From: JASLZO01 sp965247995
GTDB taxonomy: Bacteria; Chloroflexota; Dehalococcoidia; UBA6926
Length of the DNA: 64,000 bases
Direction of reading: 5' to 3'
NCBI GenBank assembly: GCA_965247995.1
Contig: OZ252041.1
Span: 1,178,001-1,242,000 of the forward strand
The notes beneath the pieces were generated by a model. The model worked only from the letters and a program-made list of their open reading frames with translations. It ran no database searches and had not been told where the DNA came from. This document shows positions 7,031 through 13,090 of the stretch, piece after piece (positions within the stretch are counted from its first letter, which is position 1; each line of letters opens with the position of its first letter). Both the position numbers and the translations under genes were made by a program.

Positions 7031-7593
7031 CTACGAAACAGCGACACGACATCCGGTATGCACGAGTCGTGGCTGAGGACTTGGTGCGCCTTTTGGAGCC
7101 CTATTGCGAGCGGATCGAGATTGCTGGGTCGATCCGGCGCGAGCTTCCGATGGTCGGTGACATCGAGTTGCTGTGCATATCGAAGGTGACGTCGTCAAGT
7201 AATGCGTTCCCAGGTATGGGAACAAATTACTACGCGCTGGACGAGACGCTCGACGCGATGGTGAAGACCGGCACGGTCTTAGCGAAGCGCCTCAACAAAC
7301 GTGGGCAGCCGACCTACGGCTGGCAGAACAAGCTCCTGGTCCACGTCCCGTCTGGGATCCCCGTCGACGCGTTCAGCGCATCGGAGGAGAACTGGGGCAT
7401 GAGCCAACTGGTGCGGACGGGGCCGAGCGAATTCAACGTCCGCGTGATGGCCCGGTTCAAGGCGCTGGGGATGAAGGGGCACGCGTACGGCGGCGTGACG
7501 GACCCCGAGGGCAACGAGATCGCGTGTCCCGACGAGGAGACGGTGTTCCGGCTATTGGGGTGGCCATGGATGCCGCCCGAGGAGCGCGTATGA
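7027..7593 (+). CDS. PolX-like nucleotidyltransferase
   Basis: GTG 7027 overlaps the previous stop; the protein has 188 residues. The motif AGSIRRELPMVGDIELLCIS is the nucleotidyltransferase signature (G-S ... D-x-E), and IPVDAFSA supplies the third carboxylate. The family is a PolX-type minimal polymerase or nucleotidyltransferase seen in many phages. It lacks the helix-hairpin-helix domains and PHP domain of bacterial PolX. It may add nucleotides in repair or modify a phage or host nucleic acid; the substrate is unknown. Confidence 0.75.
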   Translation: MTTKQRHDIRYARVVAEDLVRLLEPYCERIEIAGSIRRELPMVGDIELLCISKVTSSSNAFPGMGTNYYALDETLDAMVKTGTVLAKRLNKRGQPTYGWQNKLLVHVPSGIPVDAFSASEENWGMSQLVRTGPSEFNVRVMARFKALGMKGHAYGGVTDPEGNEIACPDEETVFRLLGWPWMPPEERV

Positions 7594-7817
7594 CCACGAA
7601 CCGATACCGGAGTCAATGGCGCTGCCGGAATGGGCACGGGGTTGAGGTGGCTCTGAACCTTGTCCGCCCTGGTGGTGGCGCTGCGTTCTTCATTGGTGGT
7701 TCAGCTTGGGATCACTGCGACGAGTGCATCCAGCACCAGAACCGGCAGATCAAAGCCAAGGGCTCCAACGACGACCTCGATATGCACGACGCCGAATCGT
7801 GTGAGTGGTGTGCCTGA
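7590..7817 (+). CDS. Cys-rich zinc-binding-like protein, cassette copy 2
   Basis: ATG 7590 overlaps the previous stop. This 75-residue protein has WRCRNGHG, then HCDECIQHQNRQ, then SCEWCA at the end. The series CxxC, QNxQ, His, CxWC matches the protein at 1069-1272, so these are diverged paralogs. As there, the stop overlaps the start of a QWTG-family gene. A zinc ribbon or knuckle is likely. Function unknown. Confidence 0.6.
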   Translation: MTTNRYRSQWRCRNGHGVEVALNLVRPGGGAAFFIGGSAWDHCDECIQHQNRQIKAKGSNDDLDMHDAESCEWCA

Positions 7818-8095
7818 TGGCGATTGAAAACTACGAGTTCATCGATCCAGTGGTTCACGCAGTCCGCTGGACTGGCGATAACTTTGACGATATTGAAAAG
7901 CTTCTCCGGTGGAGGCAGGAGCCTCCAATGGAGCCCGATATGACTGGCGAATCGCTGCGGGTGGTAAGGGATGGGGGACGTTTGGGCACGCTGGTGGACG
8001 TAGGTGACTGGGTTTGGGTATGGAAAGGCGTCGGAGACATAGATACGGATTCGTCGTTCCGTTTGCTGTTCAAGAAGGTCGGAGACGATTCGTGA
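7817..8095 (+). CDS. QWTG-motif phage protein, copy 2
   Basis: ATG 7817 shares its A with the stop of the Cys-rich gene. The 92-residue product has VVHAVRWTGDNFDDIEKLLR and, near residue 65, VDVGDWVWVWKGVGDIDTDS. These are the two conserved blocks of the family seen also at 1269 and 16,623. It is the shortest copy and corresponds to the core fold. Function unknown. Confidence 0.65.
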   Translation: MAIENYEFIDPVVHAVRWTGDNFDDIEKLLRWRQEPPMEPDMTGESLRVVRDGGRLGTLVDVGDWVWVWKGVGDIDTDSSFRLLFKKVGDDS

Positions 8096-8277
8096 ACGGA
8101 CGAAGGAGGCGGAGCTTTCTGCCCGCGTACGCGTTCGAGCGGGGTTCATGGCGCGTTCTATGGTGGCGCAGTGTCGGCGGCTTCGGCTGGCCGCGTATCA
8201 CGCGGAACTTCTACGGCGGTGGTTCCACCGTCGTCACCGCGGGGCGGCTCTGGGTCCAATGGAGGATGAAAGGATGA
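8092..8277 (+). CDS. Small basic, Trp-rich phage protein
   Basis: GTG 8092 overlaps the previous TGA, and the last codons overlap the next ATG. The 61-residue protein is very basic at the N-terminus (NGRRRRSFLPAYAF) and rich in Trp and Gly (SWRVLWWRSVGGFGW). No family recognised. The gap-free fit between two clear genes is the main argument that it is real. Confidence 0.45.
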   Translation: MNGRRRRSFLPAYAFERGSWRVLWWRSVGGFGWPRITRNFYGGGSTVVTAGRLWVQWRMKG

Positions 8278-8858
8278 ACATCCGCGAACTACAGAAAGAT
8301 GCCCACACCATCTCCAAAGACCTCGGCTGGTGGGACGATGAGCGCACGTTCGGCGACCTGATCGCGCTGGTACACAGCGAGCTGAGCGAGGCGCTGGAGG
8401 CGTATCGGGAGCGGAGATTGGAGTCTTGGGAGACCGTGACGCCCATTCTTATTGATGACATCTACTCCGGTGCGGCTATTCGGAAACCGGAAGGCGTCGC
8501 GTCCGAACTGGCCGACGTGGTGATCCGTGTGGCGGACATGGCCGAGCACTACGGGGTGGATGTGAACCGTGAGTCCGAGGGGCTCATTTATGACTTGTTG
8601 TTGATCGAGGCGTGCGACCAGGCCAAGTCATTTGGTGACTGGATTGCGTTGTCGCACGCGTTCGCCGCCCAAACCGCCCTAGTGTTCACCGGGTGGAATG
8701 GCGTCGTCGAGCATGTCTGGGCCGGTGAACTAGCTGCGGTGCTCTACATCATTCGGCGCATGGCTGCCCACTACGGCATCGACCTTGATGCAGCCATCGA
8801 GACCAAGATGGCCTACAACCGCACACGCTCCCACCGGCACGGAGGGAAGGCGCTGTGA
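8274..8858 (+). CDS. Tandem MazG-like protein, one half degenerate
   Basis: ATG 8274 overlaps the previous stop. The 194-residue protein holds two MazG-like units. The first (residues about 26-100) keeps the metal-binding pattern E36-LS-E39 and E78-LA-D81 of all-alpha NTP pyrophosphohydrolases. The second (about 119-190) aligns as FGDWIALSHAFAAQ and GELAAVLYIIRRM; it has lost the first ExxE pair and the last Asp, but keeps the family tail KMAYNRTRSHRHGGK. I infer an ancient duplication with one active and one structural half. MazG-like phage proteins hydrolyse (d)NTPs or lower (p)ppGpp; the substrate here is unknown. Confidence 0.75.
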   Translation: MNIRELQKDAHTISKDLGWWDDERTFGDLIALVHSELSEALEAYRERRLESWETVTPILIDDIYSGAAIRKPEGVASELADVVIRVADMAEHYGVDVNRESEGLIYDLLLIEACDQAKSFGDWIALSHAFAAQTALVFTGWNGVVEHVWAGELAAVLYIIRRMAAHYGIDLDAAIETKMAYNRTRSHRHGGKAL

Positions 8859-9331
8859 GGCTGCTGGAGCGTTTCGTACGCGAGAGCAACCGGATCGAGG
8901 ACATCCACCGTGACCCGACTCGAGACGAGATGGACGCGCATGTGGCGTTCCTGGTGCTACGGACGGTCACGGTTGCCGACCTTGAGGCGTTCGTCTCAAT
9001 CGTTCAGCCGGATGCGGTGCTCAGGCGTCGGACCGGGCAGGACGTGCGAGTCGGAGACCACAGACCACCACCTGGGGGTCCTTACGTTGAGGAGGAACTG
9101 ACCGAGCTTCTTGAAAACGTACGAATCATTGCCGCCTCCGACATTGGCGACGAGGCCGCCTTTAGGTATCACTGCGCGTACGAGACGCTCCACCCGTTCA
9201 CTGACGGCAATGGGCGGTCAGGCCGCGTGCTGTGGCTCTGGATGATGGGCGGCCTCGAAGCCGCCCCGTTGGGGTTCCTTCACACCTTCTACTACCAGGC
9301 ACTAGCCGCTAGTAGGGACTACTTGGCGTGA
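8855..9331 (+). CDS. Fic-family protein (putative AMP-transferase)
   Basis: GTG 8855 overlaps the MazG-like stop. The 158-residue protein has the complete Fic motif HPFTDGNGRSGR at residues 113-124, including the catalytic His and the GNGR phosphate loop. Near the N-terminus is SNRIED (11-16), resembling the inhibitory (S/T)xxxE(G/N) motif of self-inhibited Fic proteins, with Asp in the last place. Such enzymes usually transfer AMP to target proteins. In a prophage it could alter a host protein or act in phage exclusion; the target cannot be deduced. Confidence 0.8.
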   Translation: MRLLERFVRESNRIEDIHRDPTRDEMDAHVAFLVLRTVTVADLEAFVSIVQPDAVLRRRTGQDVRVGDHRPPPGGPYVEEELTELLENVRIIAASDIGDEAAFRYHCAYETLHPFTDGNGRSGRVLWLWMMGGLEAAPLGFLHTFYYQALAASRDYLA

Positions 9332-9423
9332 ACGGGACGTGGGAAATCCGGCAAGGCGACGTGCTGGAACGGCTTCGGGATATGCCGGACGAGAGCGTCC
9401 ACTGTGCCGAGGTGGTGGCGTGA
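9328..9423 (+). pseudogene. N-terminal remnant of a DNA methyltransferase
   Basis: GTG 9328 overlaps the Fic stop and opens a 31-codon frame ending at TGA 9421. The segment WEIRQGDVLERLRDMPDESV followed by HC is the well-known N-terminus of site-specific DNA adenine/N4-cytosine methyltransferases, which normally continues into TSPPYW. Here it breaks off after His-Cys, and the DUF4326 gene starts at once. It looks like a deletion scar of a methyltransferase gene. A short leader peptide kept for translational coupling is the alternative. Confidence 0.55.
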
Positions 9424-9713
9424 AGCCCCAGCGGATACAACGCCAGCGCACCAAGGGGTGGCGGATGCCGCCGAACACGGTGTACGTCGGCCGACCAACC
9501 AAGTGGGGCAATCCGTACATGGGTGGCAGTAGCGGTTGGGATCGCTTAGAGGCGATCAACGCCTACAACCGGCGAGTCACGCGAATCACTGAATTCGCCG
9601 AGGCGGCGCGGGCGGAATTGCGCGGCAAAAACTTGGCCTGCTGGTGCCCGTTGGGCCAGCCGTGCCATGCCGATGTGCTGCTCGAGGTAGCCAACGTCGA
9701 GGTCATGGCGTGA
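9420..9713 (+). CDS. DUF4326 protein
   Basis: GTG 9420 overlaps the stop of the methyltransferase remnant. The 97-residue protein matches DUF4326: RIQRQRTKGWRMPPNTVYV, GRPTKWGNPY, and LRGKNLACWCPLGQPCHADV near the end. The conserved Cys-Trp-Cys and Cys-His suggest a metal site or a catalytic cysteine. The family is common in phage and mobile DNA and its activity is unknown to me. It lies between methyltransferase genes, so a part in DNA modification is possible. Confidence 0.8.
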   Translation: MKPQRIQRQRTKGWRMPPNTVYVGRPTKWGNPYMGGSSGWDRLEAINAYNRRVTRITEFAEAARAELRGKNLACWCPLGQPCHADVLLEVANVEVMA

Positions 9714-9714
9714 C

Positions 9715-10842
9715 ATGGGTCCAAGTCCCGTCGACGAACTCAGCCTCTTCTCTGGCTATGGAGGGTTCACGCTCGGCCTCCGGCTCGCTGGCATCCCTAT
9801 CCGTACCGTCTGCTACGTCGAGAACGAGCCCTACGCCCAGTCGATCATCCGAGCACGAATCGGGGACGGCTACCTTGACGACGCGCCTATCTGGGACGAC
9901 GTTCGGACCTTCGACGCCGAACCCTGGCGTGGCGTCGTGGATATCGTCACTGCGGGCTTCCCGTGCCAACCGCATTCCGTCGCCGGACGGCGCGTTGGAG
10001 CAGCTGACGACCGCAATCTCTGGCCCGACACCCTCCGAATCATCGGCGAGGTGGGACCACGCTTCGCTTTGTTGGAGAACGTCCCAGGGCTCCTTGCTAA
10101 CGGGTATGCCGGAACCGTGGTCGGGGAGCTGGCCCAGATCGGGTATGACGCGATCTGGCATTGCGTACCCGCTGCCGCCGTTGGTGCTCCACACCTCCGT
10201 TGGCGCTGGTTCTGCCTTGCCTACGCCCGCGACCTCGCAACACCCAGCGAACCAGTCTCCGAGCGCGGGCGCGTCGAGGCGGCTGAGTCTGGTGGGAATG
10301 GCCGAGGAGGACTCGTGGCCGGCGGTGCTGTTCCCGACGCCGCAGACGACCGACGCTCCGGACTCGGGCGGGCCGCCGCTGACACACTCCCACGCGAAGC
10401 AGTGGGGCGGGGCGAACTCGTTGGGCCAGATGGCTCACCAGGGTCTCTGGCCGACGCCGGCAGCGGCGGACGGGGAGCGGGGCAGCGAGACCTACGTGCG
10501 CGGGAACCTGACGCTTCTCGGAGCAGCAAGAGTTGGCCAGTGGCCGACGCCGAGGGCCAGCGACGGGAAGAAGGGGCCGGACCCGCGCTACGAAGCAGAA
10601 GGGCGACACTCGCCAGCGCTCCCGACAGCCATTCAACTGTGGCCGACGCCGACGGTGGACGGGAACAACAACCGCCGCGGTTGTCGCCGAAGAGCGGAGA
10701 TGGCCTGCAGACGGCGGCTGGTGGGTTATTGAACCCGCGGTGGGTCGAGTGGTTGATGGGCATCGCCATCGGGTGGACCAGCTCCGAGCCCTTGGGAACG
10801 GAATCGTACCGGCGGTGGTGGCGGAGTTTCTCCGAGGACTAA
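9715..10842 (+). CDS. DNA (cytosine-5-)methyltransferase
   Basis: The 375-residue protein starts at ATG 9715. It has motif I LFSGYGGFTLGLRLAG (AdoMet binding), motif IV GFPCQPHSVAG with the catalytic Cys, motif VI LLENVPGLL, motif VIII HLRWRWF and, near the end, the conserved LNPRWVEWLMG. It probably methylates phage DNA against host restriction or affects expression. The target-recognition part (about residues 170-330) is low-complexity (repeated ADA/RR), and another frame through the same DNA spells the WPTP...ASDGKKG repeats known from other phage C5 methylases. Specificity cannot be told. Confidence 0.85.
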   Translation: MGPSPVDELSLFSGYGGFTLGLRLAGIPIRTVCYVENEPYAQSIIRARIGDGYLDDAPIWDDVRTFDAEPWRGVVDIVTAGFPCQPHSVAGRRVGAADDRNLWPDTLRIIGEVGPRFALLENVPGLLANGYAGTVVGELAQIGYDAIWHCVPAAAVGAPHLRWRWFCLAYARDLATPSEPVSERGRVEAAESGGNGRGGLVAGGAVPDAADDRRSGLGRAAADTLPREAVGRGELVGPDGSPGSLADAGSGGRGAGQRDLRAREPDASRSSKSWPVADAEGQRREEGAGPALRSRRATLASAPDSHSTVADADGGREQQPPRLSPKSGDGLQTAAGGLLNPRWVEWLMGIAIGWTSSEPLGTESYRRWWRSFSED

Positions 10843-10846
10843 CGAA

Positions 10847-11227
10847 GTGACCAAGGTTAGGAACCGTGTGGTGACAGTGCGAGACGGCGATGGACGTGTG
10901 ATCGCGGTGGCGCCCCCGGCGCCCCCGGCCGCAGTGGCGCCACCCACGACCCAGCACGGCGCGACCATGAAGGCGGTCGCAAGGCACTTCGGCGTGTGGG
11001 AGTCCGCGCTTGTGGGTGCGGGGCGCACGCGTCGTGTCGTCCAAGCGCGGCATCTGCTCATGTACCTACTGCACGAACAGGGCTTATCGACAACCCAGAT
11101 TGGACGAATCGTCCGGCGAGACCATACGACCGTGGTGTACGGCATCAGGCGCGCGACGTGTCGACTCGCCCAAGACGAAGGGTTACGGGCGGGAATCGAG
11201 GCGATCAGGGGGTCGGTGACCGCATGA
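10847..11227 (+). CDS. Stand-alone DnaA domain IV-like DNA-binding protein
   Basis: GTG 10,847 starts a 126-residue protein. After a Pro/Ala-rich leader, residues 41-110 read as the DnaA C-terminal domain: VARHFGVWESALVGAGRTRR, VQARHLLMYLLHEQGLSTTQ, then the signature RRDHTTVVYGI that contacts the DnaA box. The AAA+ domain is absent. It could bind DnaA-box-like sites to act on phage or host replication, or serve as a transcription factor; the phage has its own iterons and loader. Its TGA overlaps the next ATG. Confidence 0.82.
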   Translation: MTKVRNRVVTVRDGDGRVIAVAPPAPPAAVAPPTTQHGATMKAVARHFGVWESALVGAGRTRRVVQARHLLMYLLHEQGLSTTQIGRIVRRDHTTVVYGIRRATCRLAQDEGLRAGIEAIRGSVTA

Positions 11228-11592
11228 GCGGACCGAGCGAAGAGCGCGAGGGAGTAACCGTGGATCCGCTCTCTGAACTCGGTAGCAGACCTAATAGGGA
11301 AGGTTGGTATATCGGCGATGGTGGACAGTTGCGGCGTGACCCTGTGCGGAAGCTCCGTTGGGACCGCGAGGGCATCCATGCGCTCGTTGGTCTGTTCGCG
11401 GCAGTCCTCCTCTCCTACGCCGACAACCCGGCGCTGATCGCGGGTTCGGTGATGTTCTTCGTCGGATTCTTGGCGTACGAGATCACCGAGGGATGGCGGA
11501 TCAAGGACTGGGCATACCGAGACATCGGCGGTTACCTGGTCGGCCTCGGCGTCGGTTTGGCTGCCGCGACCGCGTTGGGGCAGTTGGGGTAG
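11224..11592 (+). CDS. Small membrane protein (holin-like candidate)
   Basis: ATG 11,224 overlaps the previous stop. The 122-residue protein has a soluble N-terminus (about 50 residues) and hydrophobic segments IHALVGLFAAVLLSYA, ALIAGSVMFFVGFLAYEI and a Gly-rich GGYLVGLGVGLAAATAL, so two or three membrane helices. Charged residues lie between them (TEGWRIKDWAYRD). Size, helices and place before tail-fibre genes would suit a holin, but no holin family is recognised. Confidence 0.55.
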   Translation: MSGPSEEREGVTVDPLSELGSRPNREGWYIGDGGQLRRDPVRKLRWDREGIHALVGLFAAVLLSYADNPALIAGSVMFFVGFLAYEITEGWRIKDWAYRDIGGYLVGLGVGLAAATALGQLG

Positions 11593-11636
11593 CAGCGGCT
11601 GGAATCGGATCAACAAGCGGACTCAAAGGAGAGAGG

Positions 11637-11909
11637 ATGAGCACTCAGAGTTTGGAGGTATCACACAGCACACCCGTCGATATCGTGGCGACCCTCTCCC
11701 TCGTGGAAGACACGAGCTACGTTCTACAGAACATAGGCCGGAATAACATCCGCTTGCGGGAGGTGAGCTCATCGCCGTCGCTGGGCGACGGCGGTTTTCT
11801 GATCAGAGGGCGGCCAGATCATGAGACGTGGGCCTTCACGGTTGGCTCAAGCCCCGTCTATGTGTGGGCGACGCGTGGCGAGACCAAAATTGTAGTTGGG
11901 GAGGGATAG
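11637..11909 (+). CDS. Putative small virion protein
   Basis: ATG 11,637 follows AAAGGAGAGAGG. The 90-residue product is beta-rich (VDIVATLSLVEDTSYVLQNI, HETWAFTVGSSPVYVWATRG) and resembles small phage surface or tail-tip proteins that form a beta-sandwich. It begins a three-gene set of fibre-like genes at the end of the early operon. Assignment rests on context. Confidence 0.5.
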   Translation: MSTQSLEVSHSTPVDIVATLSLVEDTSYVLQNIGRNNIRLREVSSSPSLGDGGFLIRGRPDHETWAFTVGSSPVYVWATRGETKIVVGEG

Positions 11910-11911
11910 CA

Positions 11912-12202
11912 ATGCCTGTTCACGGACCAGTGGTCAGCGACGTCCCAGGAATGCCAAGTAGGGCCGCAGCAGTTCAGGCGGACTGGGACGAGACGGACGA
12001 GTCGACGGGGGCCTATATCCAGAACAAACCAGCGGCGGCTACCCAGGCAGAGATGGAGGCGGGGACCGAATCAGAGTCTCGGGCCATGAGTCCTCTCAAC
12101 GTGCGGCAGTCGGCGGGAGCGCGCATCGTGAAGACGACGCAATCGAGCTACGACGCGCTCGCGTCCTATGACGCAGACACGCTCTACGTGATCCCGATCT
12201 AG
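11912..12202 (+). CDS. Tail-fibre-associated protein (IQNKP motif)
   Basis: The 96-residue protein starts at ATG 11,912. QADWDETDESTGAYIQNKP is a motif seen again and again in phage tail-fibre and baseplate proteins, and AEMEAGTESESRAMSPLNVR is typical of fibre shafts that join collagen-like or beta-helical parts. The C-terminus SYDADTLYVIPI may be a docking strand. It probably acts as an adapter or short fibre with its neighbours. Confidence 0.65.
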   Translation: MPVHGPVVSDVPGMPSRAAAVQADWDETDESTGAYIQNKPAAATQAEMEAGTESESRAMSPLNVRQSAGARIVKTTQSSYDALASYDADTLYVIPI

Positions 12203-12209
12203 TAGCGTC

Positions 12210-12716
12210 ATGGCCATCTACGTTGGAGACGATCACACCAAGCTTTTCATCGGAGACGCCTACGTTCGGAAGGTGTACCAAGGGTCTGACCTCGTCTACG
12301 ACCTGCTGTACACGGGGATCCCCGCGAAAACGGGCGAGCTCGCTCGAGCGCACATCGTCGCGGGTGGGCGGACAGAGATACTTCGTCTGTCGCACCAGAC
12401 CGGCAGTTATCGCGGGGACATCGCAGTGGACGGCGCACGGAACATCAACCGCTTACGGTGGCCACCAAACCGCAGGTTCGTGGTCCGTGGAACTGGGGGC
12501 GATGGGGGGTTCGACGCTTGGGTTACGCGAGCGGGCGCGGCGAAGTCCTTCTATCTGGCCACAGTCGATGCCGCAATGGAGCTGAAGGTTGCTGATCGGA
12601 GCTCGGCTGCCGCCGGAAACATCAGGTGGCCAGCGACCGCCGTCGAATCCTCGCTTCGGGGCACGATCTCGGCGGGCAAAGACTTGTGGCTCGTGGTGGC
12701 CGACAGTTCGCCCTAG
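12210..12716 (+). CDS. Putative tail-fibre/receptor-binding protein
   Basis: ATG 12,210 starts a 168-residue protein. The N-terminus (YVGDDHTKLFIGDAYVRKVY followed by QGSDLVYD) is the short beta repeat found at the head of many phage fibre or tip proteins (x-I-G-D ... V-x-K-V-Y-x-G). The rest is a beta-rich domain with Ser/Gly/Ala that may be the variable receptor-binding part. It is the last rightward gene before a strong hairpin. Confidence 0.55.
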   Translation: MAIYVGDDHTKLFIGDAYVRKVYQGSDLVYDLLYTGIPAKTGELARAHIVAGGRTEILRLSHQTGSYRGDIAVDGARNINRLRWPPNRRFVVRGTGGDGGFDAWVTRAGAAKSFYLATVDAAMELKVADRSSAAAGNIRWPATAVESSLRGTISAGKDLWLVVADSSP

Positions 12717-12803
12717 TTCGTTCTTGACCCTTGGGAGCCCAGCCACCTAAGGTCGAGCGGGTGCCATTCCCTGAGGAGTCCCGCTCCGGCGGTGGCCTCA
12801 ACG

Positions 12804-12845
12804 AAAAGGACCGGCCCCCCCTATGAACGCGGGGCCGGTCCTTTT
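12804..12845. terminator. Bidirectional intrinsic terminator
   Basis: A perfect 15-base stem (AAAAGGACCGGCCCC at 12,804-12,818, its complement at 12,831-12,845) with a 12-base loop has A residues on one side and TTTT on the other. It can stop transcripts of both the rightward early operon and the leftward operon that begins near 15,090. Confidence 0.9.
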
Positions 12846-12904
12846 GCGAGAGTCACGCGTTTACCGGTTACCGATAAACGATGCAACGTTGCCCGCCCGC
12901 TGTT

Positions 12905-13021
12905 TCACGAGCTGTATTTCCTCCCTTCGACGACCATCGCCTCCAGCAGTTCGCCCGACACGCCGTTCGCGCGGGGCGCTCCCTTCTTCGTTGCACTGGT
13001 CTTCCTTTTTGGTCTGGTCAC
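12905..13021 (-). CDS. Small basic 38-residue peptide
   Basis: GTG 13,021 (leftward) has a good ribosome-binding site (GAAGGAG, 10 bases before). The product starts MTRPKRKTSATKKGAPRA and continues GVSGELLEAMVVEGRKYSS, a strongly basic peptide. Its first codons, GTGACCAGACC, are identical to those of the DUF932 gene at 14,188 and of the gene at 749. A further 15-codon frame overlaps its stop and is too short to judge. A nucleic-acid-binding or regulatory peptide is possible. Confidence 0.45.
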   Translation of the reverse strand: MTRPKRKTSATKKGAPRANGVSGELLEAMVVEGRKYSS

Positions 13022-13046
13022 GGTGGTGACTCCTTCGTTCTTGTTC

Positions 13047-13076
13047 GGCAGGGGGCCGGAACGTCGGCCCCCCGCC
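13047..13076 (-). terminator. Hairpin after the DUF932 gene
   Basis: GGCAGGGGGCCG and CGGCCCCCCGCC face each other around a 6-base loop with one mismatch. The hairpin lies just after the leftward DUF932 gene and before the small peptide gene. No T run follows, so it may slow transcription or protect the mRNA end rather than fully terminate. Confidence 0.45.
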
Positions 13077-13090
13077 TTCGCTTCTTGTTC

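Noticed and set aside
9644..10732. Long open frame overlapping the C5 methylase in another frame, first taken as the true methylase end with frameshifts
   Set aside because: The frame from 9715 is open through every methylase motif including the C-terminal LNPRWVEWLMG, so no frameshift is needed. The other frame is kept only as an observation.
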